A DNA stretch of 64,000 nucleotides from Gluconacetobacter tumulicola. Lineage in GTDB: Bacteria; Pseudomonadota; Alphaproteobacteria; Acetobacterales; Acetobacteraceae. Made by a program: the position numbers and the translations under genes. The DNA is taken from positions 1 through 64,000 of the forward strand of contig NZ_JABEQL010000007.1 in the NCBI RefSeq assembly GCF_014174215.1. Reading direction: 5' to 3'. Shown here piece by piece: positions 17,376-26,277 of this stretch (positions within the stretch are counted from its first letter, which is position 1; each line of letters opens with the position of its first letter). The notes under the pieces were generated by a model. It made no database searches. It saw nothing but the letters and a program-made list of their open reading frames with translations, and was not told the DNA's origin.

Positions 17376-18551
17376 ATGCGCTTCCTGATGGCCTGCATGA
17401 AATTTCCGACCAGGCCCGGATCTTCCTATCTGACGAACGAACTTGCTCTGGCGCTCAAGGCCGAAGGCCACGAGGTCGAGGTGTTGCTCGTCGATTGGGA
17501 CGCGGCCTCGGAGGACGCGGACGGCGTGGACGAGGAATGGAAGGGGATACGGGTGGTGCGCTGCGCGCCACGCCTTCTGGAGGGGTTCGGACGGCTGCTG
17601 CGTCATGCGAGTAAGTTCGTAATGACCGGCCGGCGTGCGGGAAAGCTGGTCCGCACGCGCTTCGACCTCACCCGGTTCGATGTCTTCATTGCCTGGGCGC
17701 CGGCCTTGGCTTTTGCTCCCTTCATTGACACGATTCGCCGCGCGGGCATCGAGCGCCGGCTTCTTTTCATATGGGATTTCTTTCCCGACCATCATCGTGA
17801 AATCGGGCTCGTTCCGGGCGGGCCGCCATACTGGATCGCCCGAGCATGGGAGCAGCGCCTGATGGGAGCGTTCACCGCTCTCATTTGCACCTTGCCCCAG
17901 AACGCCCAGTACCTGCGCCGGAGATTCCGCATGCGCCCGGAGCAATCGGTCCGTGTTGCTCCGATCTGGTCGGACGCGACGCCGGTTCCCCCCGTGGACC
18001 GCGCGGCCATACGCCGCCTGCACAATCTTCCCGAGGACCGTCCGATCGCCGTCTTTGGTGGACAGCTCGTCGAAGGGCGAGGCTTTGAGCAGATGTTGGC
18101 AGCGGCGGCGCTCGGGCAGACGAGCGGCTCGCCGCTTCTGTTCCTGTTCGTGGGCGAGGGGCGCCTTGCGCCGATGCTTCGGGCCCGGGCCCACGGAAAC
18201 GTGCTGTGGCGACCGCCTCTCGAGCGCGATTCCTATCTTGAGCTGCTGGGGGCTTGCGAAGTGGGGATGGTCGCGACCGTACCCGGCGTGACCTCATTCA
18301 CCATTCCCAGCAAGACGACCGATTATCTGCGCGCCGGACTGCCCGTCGTCGCTGCCGTCGAGGCGGGAAGCGAATTTGCACTTCTGCTGGAACGCTACGG
18401 CGTCGGCCGTGCCGTGCCGTTCGGGGACGCGCACGGTTTTCTCCGGGCGGCCGAGGCGCTTGCGGGAGGACCGGGGGTTCGCCATGCCGCCAAGATATGT
18501 CTGGATGAAGTTTTCCATGTTCGAAGGGCGGTTGAAGCCGTAACGGCGTGA
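17376..18551 (+). CDS. Glycosyltransferase family 4 protein
   Basis: 391 residues from the ATG at 17376, 10 bp after the capG-type gene. The N-terminal domain starts MRFLMACMKFPTRPGSSYL and carries LALALKAEGHEVEVLLVDW. The C-terminal domain has PIAVFGGQLVEGRGFEQML, LFLFVGEGRLAPML, and a late FTIPSKTTDYLRAGLPVVAA, which is the GT4 donor-binding layout (Ser/Lys-Thr in place of the ExxGxxxxE form). Similar proteins occur next to capEFG-type genes and transfer FucNAc or the following sugar to an undecaprenyl-linked chain. The 3' end overlaps the convergent O-antigen-ligase-like gene by 157 bp. Confidence 0.85.
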   Translation: MRFLMACMKFPTRPGSSYLTNELALALKAEGHEVEVLLVDWDAASEDADGVDEEWKGIRVVRCAPRLLEGFGRLLRHASKFVMTGRRAGKLVRTRFDLTRFDVFIAWAPALAFAPFIDTIRRAGIERRLLFIWDFFPDHHREIGLVPGGPPYWIARAWEQRLMGAFTALICTLPQNAQYLRRRFRMRPEQSVRVAPIWSDATPVPPVDRAAIRRLHNLPEDRPIAVFGGQLVEGRGFEQMLAAAALGQTSGSPLLFLFVGEGRLAPMLRARAHGNVLWRPPLERDSYLELLGACEVGMVATVPGVTSFTIPSKTTDYLRAGLPVVAAVEAGSEFALLLERYGVGRAVPFGDAHGFLRAAEALAGGPGVRHAAKICLDEVFHVRRAVEAVTA

Positions 18552-19909
18552 AGGAAATCGTTCATTCGTGAATCGCGGAGGGTCGTTTCTGGAATCGCTG
18601 CCGCCGCCCCGTATCGCAGTCCGATCCCGAGAAGGAGAAAAGCCACGCCACCGAGGGGCATGTTGAGAAACGCACTGCTCGACGAGAATGGCCATTCCTG
18701 GACGAAGAACGCGGCGAACAGCCCCGCCTGCCACGCACGTTCCGTAAGGTCGCTTCTCAGCATGGCGGACCGCTTCAGGGGAATGGCGAGCGCCCATAGC
18801 CATCCGGCGATCATCAGGGCGAACAGGAGCAGCCCCGGCAGGCCGCCATTGGTCGCCGCCTCAAGCCAGTGATTATGTACATGTTGCACGCAAATTTCGC
18901 TGCCGCCGCCATCGGCCGCCGATGCGAACGCGCCCGCGCGCAGGAACGCCTCGTCGCGGCAGTGATGCCGGAACGCATCGTAGCCAAGGCCCCGCCATGG
19001 ATGTGCGTCGATCATCAGCAGCGCGCGATTGTAGATCAGTCCGTAATGCGAGGCAGCGAACTCGCGGAGTTGCGAAGCGGTCTTCCTGACCAAATGTTCG
19101 AACGCCTGGGGCGCGATCACGGCGGTGGCGGCTGCGATCGCAGGGGACAGAGCGAGCACCGCCAATGCCTGAAGACGCAGTTGCGGCAATATGACGGTCG
19201 CGACAGCGATGCCGAGCAGAAAGGCCGCAAACGGCATGCGCTGTCCCGCCAGGATGAGCAGCACGACGACCGGTAGCAATATCGCCGTGAACGCCACACG
19301 GCGTAGAAAGGCATTTCGCGCATGGATGAGAAGCCATGCCCCCAGCCAAAGCGCGACCGGGAGGGCCAGCCGGGAGAATGGTGCCGCAGCGCGCGGTTTG
19401 TCATAGGGGCCGGTCAAACTACCGTCTACGAAGCGCGGATTGCCGAAGAGATTATGCCCGCTGACGGCCTGTAGCAGAAGTTGCGCGCCGATATAGGCAA
19501 CGGAGATGACGATGATCCGGCGCAGCCAGGATCGCGTCGACGGATTGCGCAAGGTCCAGAAGGCGAGCGCGAAGGCTGCCAGCGGAAAGCGAATTGCCAC
19601 GATAGCCTGGATGAACGCGCCGATGGCCTCTGGCATCAATGCATGGATATGAGGGATCGAGCATATCACAATCCAGCCCCACCATGCGAAGGCCGGCAGG
19701 ACGAAGGCGCACCGGGTCCAGGCCCATTGGCCGGTCTGGATGCTTCGAAGCAGAAAAGCCCCACCGAGGACATCCAGCAACGCTTCCGCCACGCCACGAA
19801 AATGAACCAGGAAAACCGGCAGCATAAGCGTTGCCATCCGGCCGGTCGTCTCGAGTCCTCTCGCGAACCGTGTCCGCCAGACAGCCGCTTCATCCAGAGT
19901 GTTGCTCAT
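18395..19909 (-). CDS. O-antigen ligase/polymerase-type membrane protein
   Basis: 504 residues with about ten hydrophobic segments. The large outer loop contains the family hallmark ALLMIDAHPWRGLGYDAFRH followed by HVHNHWLEAATNGGLPGLLL (H-N-x-W/L-E). This is the Wzy_C/O-antigen ligase signature. It is expected in the inner membrane, joining or polymerising undecaprenyl-linked glycans. The last 50 or so residues, rich in Ala, Pro and Arg, run antisense through the glycosyltransferase gene and show no membrane character, so the functional C-terminus probably ends near residue 450. The gene is separated by 121 bp from the Wzc-like gene upstream. Confidence 0.82.
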   Translation of the reverse strand: MSNTLDEAAVWRTRFARGLETTGRMATLMLPVFLVHFRGVAEALLDVLGGAFLLRSIQTGQWAWTRCAFVLPAFAWWGWIVICSIPHIHALMPEAIGAFIQAIVAIRFPLAAFALAFWTLRNPSTRSWLRRIIVISVAYIGAQLLLQAVSGHNLFGNPRFVDGSLTGPYDKPRAAAPFSRLALPVALWLGAWLLIHARNAFLRRVAFTAILLPVVVLLILAGQRMPFAAFLLGIAVATVILPQLRLQALAVLALSPAIAAATAVIAPQAFEHLVRKTASQLREFAASHYGLIYNRALLMIDAHPWRGLGYDAFRHHCRDEAFLRAGAFASAADGGGSEICVQHVHNHWLEAATNGGLPGLLLFALMIAGWLWALAIPLKRSAMLRSDLTERAWQAGLFAAFFVQEWPFSSSSAFLNMPLGGVAFLLLGIGLRYGAAAAIPETTLRDSRMNDFLHAVTASTALRTWKTSSRHILAAWRTPGPPASASAARRKPCASPNGTARPTP

Positions 19910-20030
19910 ATCCTGCCACGGTCTCTTTCGAAATCCACGCCTGCCATGGCGGGACGCTGGATCGCTGGCTTTTGCCCATCATGCGGCGGGGGTATGCAAT
20001 TCCGGCTTCGCGAAGACGTCACGCTTGCTT

Positions 20031-22184
20031 TCACAGCTTGAGGACGCTGTCTTGCCGGATTCTCGGGGCATACATCGTGAATATGCCGCCTGATATCCTG
20101 GTATCGCCCAGGCGGCGAAGCGCCATGCGGATGGTGGCTACTGGCGCAACCCCGGCTGCGACCACGTAGACGAGTGCGGCGGTCGCCGCACCGATCAGGG
20201 GCGCCTCGGCATGGCCGTCGAGCGCCGGGCAATCGACGATGACGTGATCGAAGCGGGTCCGCAGCTCCGCCAGAAGCTGCTCCAGCCCGTTGGCGACCAG
20301 GAAATCCGGCGCATCGCCCGCCGGGATGATGGACAGTCCTTCAATCGCGGTCATACGGAGCACGTCGTCGAGCTTCGCATCGCCCGACAGGAGGTTGGCG
20401 AGACCGGGGCCATTCTCCAGCGCGAATGGCAGGTGAAGCGAAGGGGCACGGAGATTGGCATCGACCAGGACGACTTTCCGCCTGCCGCGCGCCAGCGTCC
20501 GGGCCAGGGCGATCGCGGTCGCCGTACTGCCTTCGCGTGTCCAGGTGGAGATGACGCCGATCGAAGCCGGAACGTCCGGCGGCACGGAAGACAGGGCCAG
20601 ATTCGCGACAATTTCGAGATAAGCCTCCGCCAGGGCGAACGGCATCTCCGTGGTCCCGCCGCTCGCCGCCTCCGGAACTGCCGGCTTCGGCACGACACCG
20701 AGAAGCGGCAGGACGAGCTTCTCCTCGAAATCGATCGGCTCGTTGATCCCCCTGTCGATGCGGTTCAGCAACAGTGCCGCGATCACGCTGATGAGCGTAC
20801 CTGCCAAGGTGAACAGCACCAGATTCACAGCGATATTCGGCGAGGAGGGCCGGTCGGGCAGGCGGGGGGCGCCGACGAGGGTCACGTTGTTGCTTTCCAG
20901 CACGGCGGCGACGCCGATTTCCTTGGAGCGTTGCAGCAGCGCCTCGTAGAGCATTCGGTCGCTGTCGGCTTCGCGCCGGTAGATCGCATACTGGATCGAA
21001 CGCTTGCGTTGCTCGGCGAGCGATTCCTTGATGGCGTTCACCTGCAGGCTCAAGGCTTGCTCACGCCCGAGCGCCCCCTGATAGGCCTGCTGGAGGGCCG
21101 TGCGCACGCGGCCGCCTTCGGTCCGTATCGACGTATCCAGGGAAACGAGCCGCGCGCGAAGCTGTTTTGCCGATGCGTCGTCGGTGCCTTGCCGTGCCGC
21201 CGCCGCCTCGTACTGGGCCGCGACATCAGCGCGTTCCTTGCGCAGGAGGCCGAGCGCCCGATAGGCAAGCGCGTCGCTGCTGGCACCTGGCTGGTCGCCC
21301 ACGGCGGCGAGGCGGCTGGCGGCGTTTATGCGCTCGGTGGTGGCCGCAACGCGGGCGGAGCTCATGGTCACGAGGGCATCGCTCGCCAAGAGTCTGGCCT
21401 GGGCAGGGTCATAGCCATCCGGTCGCTGGCCGTTATTGGGCAAGGTGAGGTCCACCATGTCCTGACTCGTCGCGTATTGGAGAGCGCGTAGTTCGGCTTC
21501 ATCCAGTTTCCCGCGGAGATCGGCAATCTGCTCGCCGAGGAACCGGCGTGCATAGACGGCCGCCGCTTGGCGGCGATCGAGATTGGCGGCGATAAAATCC
21601 TGGCCCCAGAGCCGCGCAATATCTTTCGAGAGCGCCGGTGAGGGTGTCGTGGCGTCGATGTCCACCAGGCTGGTGCCGTGCATCGGCACCACTGTCACAT
21701 GGCTCAGCAGGATCTTGCCGGCGATCTCGCGGCGCCTGTCTCTGCCGGAAGCGCCGGCGTTTTCGTAAAATTCCCTACGCTTTCCAAAGATCACGAAAAA
21801 GTCCGGACTGTCGGGCGCGCCGATATCGCTTGCGACGCGCTCGGCCAGGGCCTGCGACCGCAGGAGGCTGTATTGGGTCTGGTAGAATTCCTGGTCGCCG
21901 ATGGAGACATCGTGCGTCGTGGCACCGAGATTCACGATCTGCGCGGTCTCGCGCGCGATTTGCAGCTCGGTGGTCGCCGTGTATCGGGGGGTGGTGAGCA
22001 GAGAGACCAGCCCTCCAAGCAGAGCGCCGCCAATGACGCCCCCGGCGAGCAGCCAGCGCCAGAATATCATCAGGCGCAGAATCCGCCTCCACCGGGCCTT
22101 GTGGGGCTCCCCTGTGCTGTCGCCCTTGGGGACGGTGACGAGGCGGTCCGAGGGACTCAGAAAATGCGGGGGAATACTGTTCAC
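20031..22184 (-). CDS. Wzc/GumC-like chain-length determinant with degenerate tyrosine-kinase domain
   Basis: 717 residues from the GTG at 22184, which has GGAG nine bases upstream; the frame is open to 22286. It has an N-terminal Wzz domain with a membrane helix near residues 45-65 (LLAGGVIGGALLGGLVSLL), a long periplasmic coiled-coil region, and a second helix near 475-497 (NLVLFTLAGTLISVIAALL). The cytoplasmic ATPase-like domain keeps the Walker A' (KVVLVDANLRAP) and Walker B (HVIVDCPAL) motifs. At the Walker A position, however, it reads STWTREGSTATAIALA, without the P-loop GKS/T. No C-terminal tyrosine cluster is present. The role is likely control of chain length and export without kinase activity. 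Confidence 0.85.
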   Translation of the reverse strand: MNSIPPHFLSPSDRLVTVPKGDSTGEPHKARWRRILRLMIFWRWLLAGGVIGGALLGGLVSLLTTPRYTATTELQIARETAQIVNLGATTHDVSIGDQEFYQTQYSLLRSQALAERVASDIGAPDSPDFFVIFGKRREFYENAGASGRDRRREIAGKILLSHVTVVPMHGTSLVDIDATTPSPALSKDIARLWGQDFIAANLDRRQAAAVYARRFLGEQIADLRGKLDEAELRALQYATSQDMVDLTLPNNGQRPDGYDPAQARLLASDALVTMSSARVAATTERINAASRLAAVGDQPGASSDALAYRALGLLRKERADVAAQYEAAAARQGTDDASAKQLRARLVSLDTSIRTEGGRVRTALQQAYQGALGREQALSLQVNAIKESLAEQRKRSIQYAIYRREADSDRMLYEALLQRSKEIGVAAVLESNNVTLVGAPRLPDRPSSPNIAVNLVLFTLAGTLISVIAALLLNRIDRGINEPIDFEEKLVLPLLGVVPKPAVPEAASGGTTEMPFALAEAYLEIVANLALSSVPPDVPASIGVISTWTREGSTATAIALARTLARGRRKVVLVDANLRAPSLHLPFALENGPGLANLLSGDAKLDDVLRMTAIEGLSIIPAGDAPDFLVANGLEQLLAELRTRFDHVIVDCPALDGHAEAPLIGAATAALVYVVAAGVAPVATIRMALRRLGDTRISGGIFTMYAPRIRQDSVLKL

Positions 22185-22212
22185 CGCCGGCGCTCCGTTG
22201 ACATGGGATGGC

Positions 22213-23526
22213 TCAAATTTTTGCCCGCAGGGAAATCTGGAACACGGCCTGGCTTTCGAAGGGCGAGGCGAGCCCGTCCAGGGCAACGCGCGTCCCGCGG
22301 CGGCTGTTGACGTTCATCGCCTCAACGAAGGCGGTGAAGTAGTGATCGATGGGCACGCGGGCAGCTACCGTGGCGGCCCAGCCATCCTCGTTATTGGACG
22401 GCGGCATTTCGCTGCCATGCTCACGGGTCTGGAATCCCTCGATCCGCCCCGTGAGGGCCAATGGCCCGAAATCATGCACGATCAGCACATAGGCCGAGCG
22501 GAAATCGGTGTGGACCCAGTTTCGCCCGTTCTCGGGAAAGCCCATGATCGTCGATCCGGTCATGCCCTGCGCCAGGAGCTTGGTCCGCCGCCCCAGGCGC
22601 ACGTTGACGCTCAGGTTCCAGAACCGCGTGCGCCAGCCCCATTGATCCGCGGCTGTGAATGCCTGCGGATTTCCGCGATTGTCGTAATAAAACAGTGCCA
22701 CGTCGACGGGCTGCGGCGGATGCCAGTCGAACCGCGCATACCATCCGGGCTGATGGTCGATCTCGATGGTGTTGTCCGTCTTGTGCTGCTGCAGGAGCGT
22801 GATGAAATTGTTGAGCGGCGGGAGGCGGAAGGAACCGAGAGCGGTGGATTTGATGTCATTCAGGGCCCAGCCCCTGAAGGACAGCAGGGTGCCGGACGTG
22901 TCGTCCCAGCCGAACACGCCGCCGGTGAGGCCGAAATCATGATCCCCCAGATTCGTATGCACCGATATTTCGGTACCGAGAACCTTGACTTCCTCCCCGA
23001 CCCAGGAGTTGATCACCGACGGCGTAATGGTGTTGACGACGCTCCAGGCGCCGCCGGTGGAATGCTCCAGCGAGATCTCGGGCCACATCAGCCCCATTCT
23101 CCCCGAGAAGCGGAACCTGTGGGACTGGTCGGGCAGGAAATTGAGAAACGCTTCCATCAGGTCGAAACCGTCATGATGACCGCGCTGCCAGGCGCCGGAG
23201 ATGTTGGCGCTGAACATTTTGCCGAACCGGGGGTTCCAGACCACATCCGCCTCGAACGGGGCAAAGATCGTGCTGAAGCCGCCATTCCCGTCACCCTGCA
23301 GACGGGTCTTGCCAAAGCCGCCATTCACGAAAGAGGTTGCGCCGTTGGCCACCGCCAGGCGCCAGTCCACCAGCACCGACACGGTGTTCTTGGAGAACAG
23401 ATCGAAATCTGTGCTGGCGGTTGAAGGGGACGTCGCGGTGACGTTCGCCGGTGCCGGCTCGTCGGCAAGGGCGGGCATTCCGATCATCGTGCCGAGCAAC
23501 ACGGTCCAGACGCGAATATGATTCAT
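22213..23526 (-). CDS. Outer-membrane beta-barrel-like protein of the polysaccharide locus
   Basis: 437 residues from the ATG at 23526, with a signal peptide (MNHIRVWTVLLGTMIGMPALA, cleavage near ADE). The mature part is rich in alternating aromatic/hydrophobic strands (for example GWYARFDWHPPQPVDVALFY, TRFWNLSVNVRLG) and ends in FQISLRAKI, an amphipathic last strand typical of beta barrels. I do not recognise a named family. Position beside a Wzc-like protein suggests an export or surface-anchoring role like Wzi. The start overlaps the stop of the amidohydrolase gene (ATGA), and the gene ends 28 bp before the Wzc-like start. Confidence 0.65.
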   Translation of the reverse strand: MNHIRVWTVLLGTMIGMPALADEPAPANVTATSPSTASTDFDLFSKNTVSVLVDWRLAVANGATSFVNGGFGKTRLQGDGNGGFSTIFAPFEADVVWNPRFGKMFSANISGAWQRGHHDGFDLMEAFLNFLPDQSHRFRFSGRMGLMWPEISLEHSTGGAWSVVNTITPSVINSWVGEEVKVLGTEISVHTNLGDHDFGLTGGVFGWDDTSGTLLSFRGWALNDIKSTALGSFRLPPLNNFITLLQQHKTDNTIEIDHQPGWYARFDWHPPQPVDVALFYYDNRGNPQAFTAADQWGWRTRFWNLSVNVRLGRRTKLLAQGMTGSTIMGFPENGRNWVHTDFRSAYVLIVHDFGPLALTGRIEGFQTREHGSEMPPSNNEDGWAATVAARVPIDHYFTAFVEAMNVNSRRGTRVALDGLASPFESQAVFQISLRAKI

Positions 23527-24575
23527 CGTAACGGCGTCCACGCTGCCACGGGGAGGGCCGTCCAGCGGACAACTCCGCCTGCGGTTCTCTCCTCGGCGTG
23601 TTGAAAAAACGGCGCGAGAGAAGCGCCGAGCGACGGATGGGCGACGCGGGGAACGCCATCCACGAGGACCAAAAGAACATCTTCGGCGCAGGCTTCGAGA
23701 ATGGGTTTGCGCAGGATGACGAGGTCCGCCATCGAACCGGTTTCCAGTGACGGTACCGGCAGCCCCAGGCGATACGCCGCCGTGGCGCCGACCGCCGCAA
23801 GCAGCCTGCCGTCGTCGAGTATTCCGAGGCGGCGCGCGCAGGCAAGTTCGTCCAGCAGGTCTCCACAACCCGTCAGACGGGAATCACTCCCCAGGAGCAC
23901 GTCCACCCCCTCCGCCAGGAGAGCTTCGGACGCGGTTCGCCCGAACAGGAAGAGGTTTGAACTCGGGCACCAGACCAGAGCAGCCCCTGATGCGCGGAAG
24001 CGGCGGCGGCTCGCGGCGTCCATACCTACGCCGTGAACGGCCAGGAGTTCCGGCCCCAGGACCCCGCGTTCGGCAAGTGCGTCGATTTCGGCCACCGCAC
24101 GGAAATCCACGCCCTCCGCTACATGGAGGCAGAAGGGACCTTCCCCGACCGAGCCTGCCAGTTCCGGCGTCATGCCGAGCGAGTCGGCATTTCGCAAGCG
24201 GACCAGCTTGAGCGGAAATCCTGCATCGAAATCGGCTTCCCACGGATCATGGTGGACCGCGGTGGTCACGCCGGAAAACAGATTTTTCCATGCGCCTTCC
24301 AGCAATGCTTCACGGCGGGGACGTGCGCGCCCCAAGACGATGCGGTCTGCCTCCCGTGCCTGGATGTCGACCGCCCACTCATAGGCATTCCGATAGGGCG
24401 GATGGCCCAGGCGCCCATAATGGTTGCGGTGCAGATGGTCGTGGGCGTTGATCAGGCCGGGGCGTATCTCGGCATCAGGAAAGTTCAAGACCAGGTCGAA
24501 ATCATCCCGAACATCGATGATTTTACCAGCGTCAACGGCGATTTCACGGTTCCTGGCACGGATGAGCAGCCGCAT
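23523..24575 (-). CDS. Amidohydrolase-superfamily enzyme
   Basis: 350 residues from the ATG at 24575, 2 bp after the methyltransferase stop. The metal-site pattern of cyclic amidohydrolases is visible: LINAHDHLHRN (HxH) near residue 44, FCLHVAEG, LLAVHGVGMD, and LLGSDSRLTG with the late metal Asp. ETGSMADLVIL near the end is the typical C-terminal composite beta-domain. Subfamily motifs for a specific deaminase were not recognised. It may hydrolyse or deaminate a small molecule, or remove an acyl group from a sugar precursor; the first is the family norm and the second is inferred from context. Confidence 0.78.
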   Translation of the reverse strand: MRLLIRARNREIAVDAGKIIDVRDDFDLVLNFPDAEIRPGLINAHDHLHRNHYGRLGHPPYRNAYEWAVDIQAREADRIVLGRARPRREALLEGAWKNLFSGVTTAVHHDPWEADFDAGFPLKLVRLRNADSLGMTPELAGSVGEGPFCLHVAEGVDFRAVAEIDALAERGVLGPELLAVHGVGMDAASRRRFRASGAALVWCPSSNLFLFGRTASEALLAEGVDVLLGSDSRLTGCGDLLDELACARRLGILDDGRLLAAVGATAAYRLGLPVPSLETGSMADLVILRKPILEACAEDVLLVLVDGVPRVAHPSLGASLAPFFQHAEERTAGGVVRWTALPVAAWTPLR

Positions 24576-24577
24576 GC

Positions 24578-25246
24578 CTACGCCTCTCGCATAAAGGCGA
24601 GGCCCAACACGACGTTCAGACCTTGATGCGTCGGATAAAGCGCGGCACAGCCGGCCTGTTCGTAGAACGGCCGGGCCGCGGGGCCTATGGCCGCGCTTCT
24701 GCGTGCCGAAAGCCGCCAACCGGCCGCCTCCGCCGCGTTCAGATGTGCGGCGACATCATGGACATAATGCTCAAGTTCGTGGACGGCGCCGGCTCTCCTG
24801 AACGTACGGCGGTGCCCCGCGGCGTGTGCATCGGGATGGAAATCCGTCACGACAAGACGGGCACCCGCTGCGGCGACGCGCGCCAGTTCGTGATAGACGG
24901 GCGCGCAATCCGGCAGATGTCCGAGCACGAGACGGCACCAGATCACGTCAAAGCCGCCGTCCGGCAGCGGAAGCTGCCGGATATCCGCCGCCATCGTGTC
25001 GATGGACGGGTATCGCGCGGCCCCCTCCGCCAGCATTTCGGGGCTGAGATCAACGCCAAGCGCCGACGCGGCACCCGCCTCGTGCAGCCGGCGTCCGACC
25101 CCACACCCGGCATCAAGCAGCCGCAAGCCGCCGAGGGACGGCGTCATTGCCGCTGCCAGCCCGTTTTCGAGCGAGGAGATGGCGTTTTCGTTGGCATAAG
25201 TCGCGGCCCAGAGGCGGTAGCCTTCCCGCACGTTCAGCACCGTCAT
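24578..25246 (-). CDS. Class I SAM-dependent methyltransferase
   Basis: 222 residues from the ATG at 25246; an alternative ATG at 25291 adds 15 residues. It has LRLLDAGCGVGRRLHEAG (motif I), ALGVDLSPEMLAEGAARYP (motif II), GGFDVIWCRLVLGHL, and GARLVVTDFHPDAH, the standard Methyltransf_11 layout. It is the first gene of a coupled operon with the amidohydrolase, the outer-membrane protein and the Wzc-like gene. This makes it the fourth methyltransferase in the polysaccharide locus. Confidence 0.8.
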   Translation of the reverse strand: MTVLNVREGYRLWAATYANENAISSLENGLAAAMTPSLGGLRLLDAGCGVGRRLHEAGAASALGVDLSPEMLAEGAARYPSIDTMAADIRQLPLPDGGFDVIWCRLVLGHLPDCAPVYHELARVAAAGARLVVTDFHPDAHAAGHRRTFRRAGAVHELEHYVHDVAAHLNAAEAAGWRLSARRSAAIGPAARPFYEQAGCAALYPTHQGLNVVLGLAFMREA

Positions 25247-25498
25247 TCCGCTGCGTCCAAACCGGGGCTCTCGACCATGACCATTCTCCACGGCGCCTCT
25301 CGCACCTTGTGCGATCTGTGTTCCGGGAGGGCCCTGCAGCGTTCAAAGATTCAAAGAGTGGCGACAATATCGGCCGGCATCCCCGGGGTATAAATTCCGA
25401 TATCGGATTAATCATGGACCATCCGACAGCACTCCGTGACCTCGCGTTTCATGGAAGCGGAGGGGAGCAGAGATCGAATCAGGTGGCCAGGAACGCCT

Positions 25499-25885
25499 TC
25501 ATGGCGCGACATTCAACACACCGCGCATGGACGGGTGGAACAGACAGAAAAAAGCGATGCGCCCGGAAGAGGAGAGAGGCATCTTCGCGCTCTGGCCGGG
25601 GCCGAGCCGGATATCGAAGCTGTGGTCGCGCGCCGTCACCGAATGCATCACGCTGTCGCGGTTAACCCATACGATAGTGTCGCCAACTTTCGCATTGTCC
25701 GGCGTCTGGCCGAAATCCATATCGTCGATGACCACGGTATATTCGTGGCCGCCGACATGAGCGGGAACGGCGGGAGCGGCTGCGGTGGCGGGGATAGCGG
25801 CGGGTGTGGCCGCGAGCAGCGTCGCGACAGCCATTACGGTCAGCCGCGTCTTCAGGCGCGCATCGATCCGATTGGTTTTGGTCAC
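25499..25885 (-). CDS. Exported cupredoxin (plastocyanin-like copper protein)
   Basis: 128 residues from the GTG at 25885, chosen because AAGGAGG lies 5 bases upstream. A signal peptide (LTVMAVATLLAATPAAIPATA) is followed by a small beta domain. Copper ligands are visible: His in SVMHSVTARD, then Cys, His and Met in FFCLFHPSMRG. The pattern fits small blue-copper proteins used in periplasmic electron transfer. It stands alone between the polysaccharide methyltransferase gene and the rightward GT4 gene. No functional link to the glycan locus is evident. Confidence 0.82.
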   Translation of the reverse strand: MTKTNRIDARLKTRLTVMAVATLLAATPAAIPATAAAPAVPAHVGGHEYTVVIDDMDFGQTPDNAKVGDTIVWVNRDSVMHSVTARDHSFDIRLGPGQSAKMPLSSSGRIAFFCLFHPSMRGVLNVAP

Positions 25886-26277
25886 CTTGTCCTCCTTCCA
25901 TCGGCAGATCTTCCCTTTGTGTCCGAACGGGGAGAAAAGGTTCAGAACAAGCAGGCCAGCCATATCGTACCCCAAATTTCCTGTTCTCAGGCCTCTTCGC
26001 GCGGTTGGGCTTTCCACCCGATCCTCGTTTTCTGTGATGCAGGACTCCGGAAGGATGAACCGTACGACGTCCGCAGGGCCACTAAGGAACCGGGGAAGGG
26101 GCGCGCCCGCCTGCTTGGCGCAGTGCGCTCCTTTGGTGGAGAAACGGGACAGGCGGGCTTTCTTTCGATGACATACGCGGCTTTCCCCGGCACCATACCG
26201 GATAGCAGGCCAAGGCAACCCCTCGTTGGGTCCCTCTGCCGTGCCGACGGGTTCAAGGCCGACGGCGGAGGTTCCGA
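25886..26277 (+). other. Intergenic region between divergent genes (392 bp)
   Basis: This stretch separates the leftward cupredoxin gene from the rightward GT4 gene and must contain both promoters. The only clear signals are the two ribosome binding sites at its ends (AAGGAGG for the cupredoxin, GGCGGAGG for the GT4 gene). Open frames here have no recognisable protein character. Confidence 0.5.
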
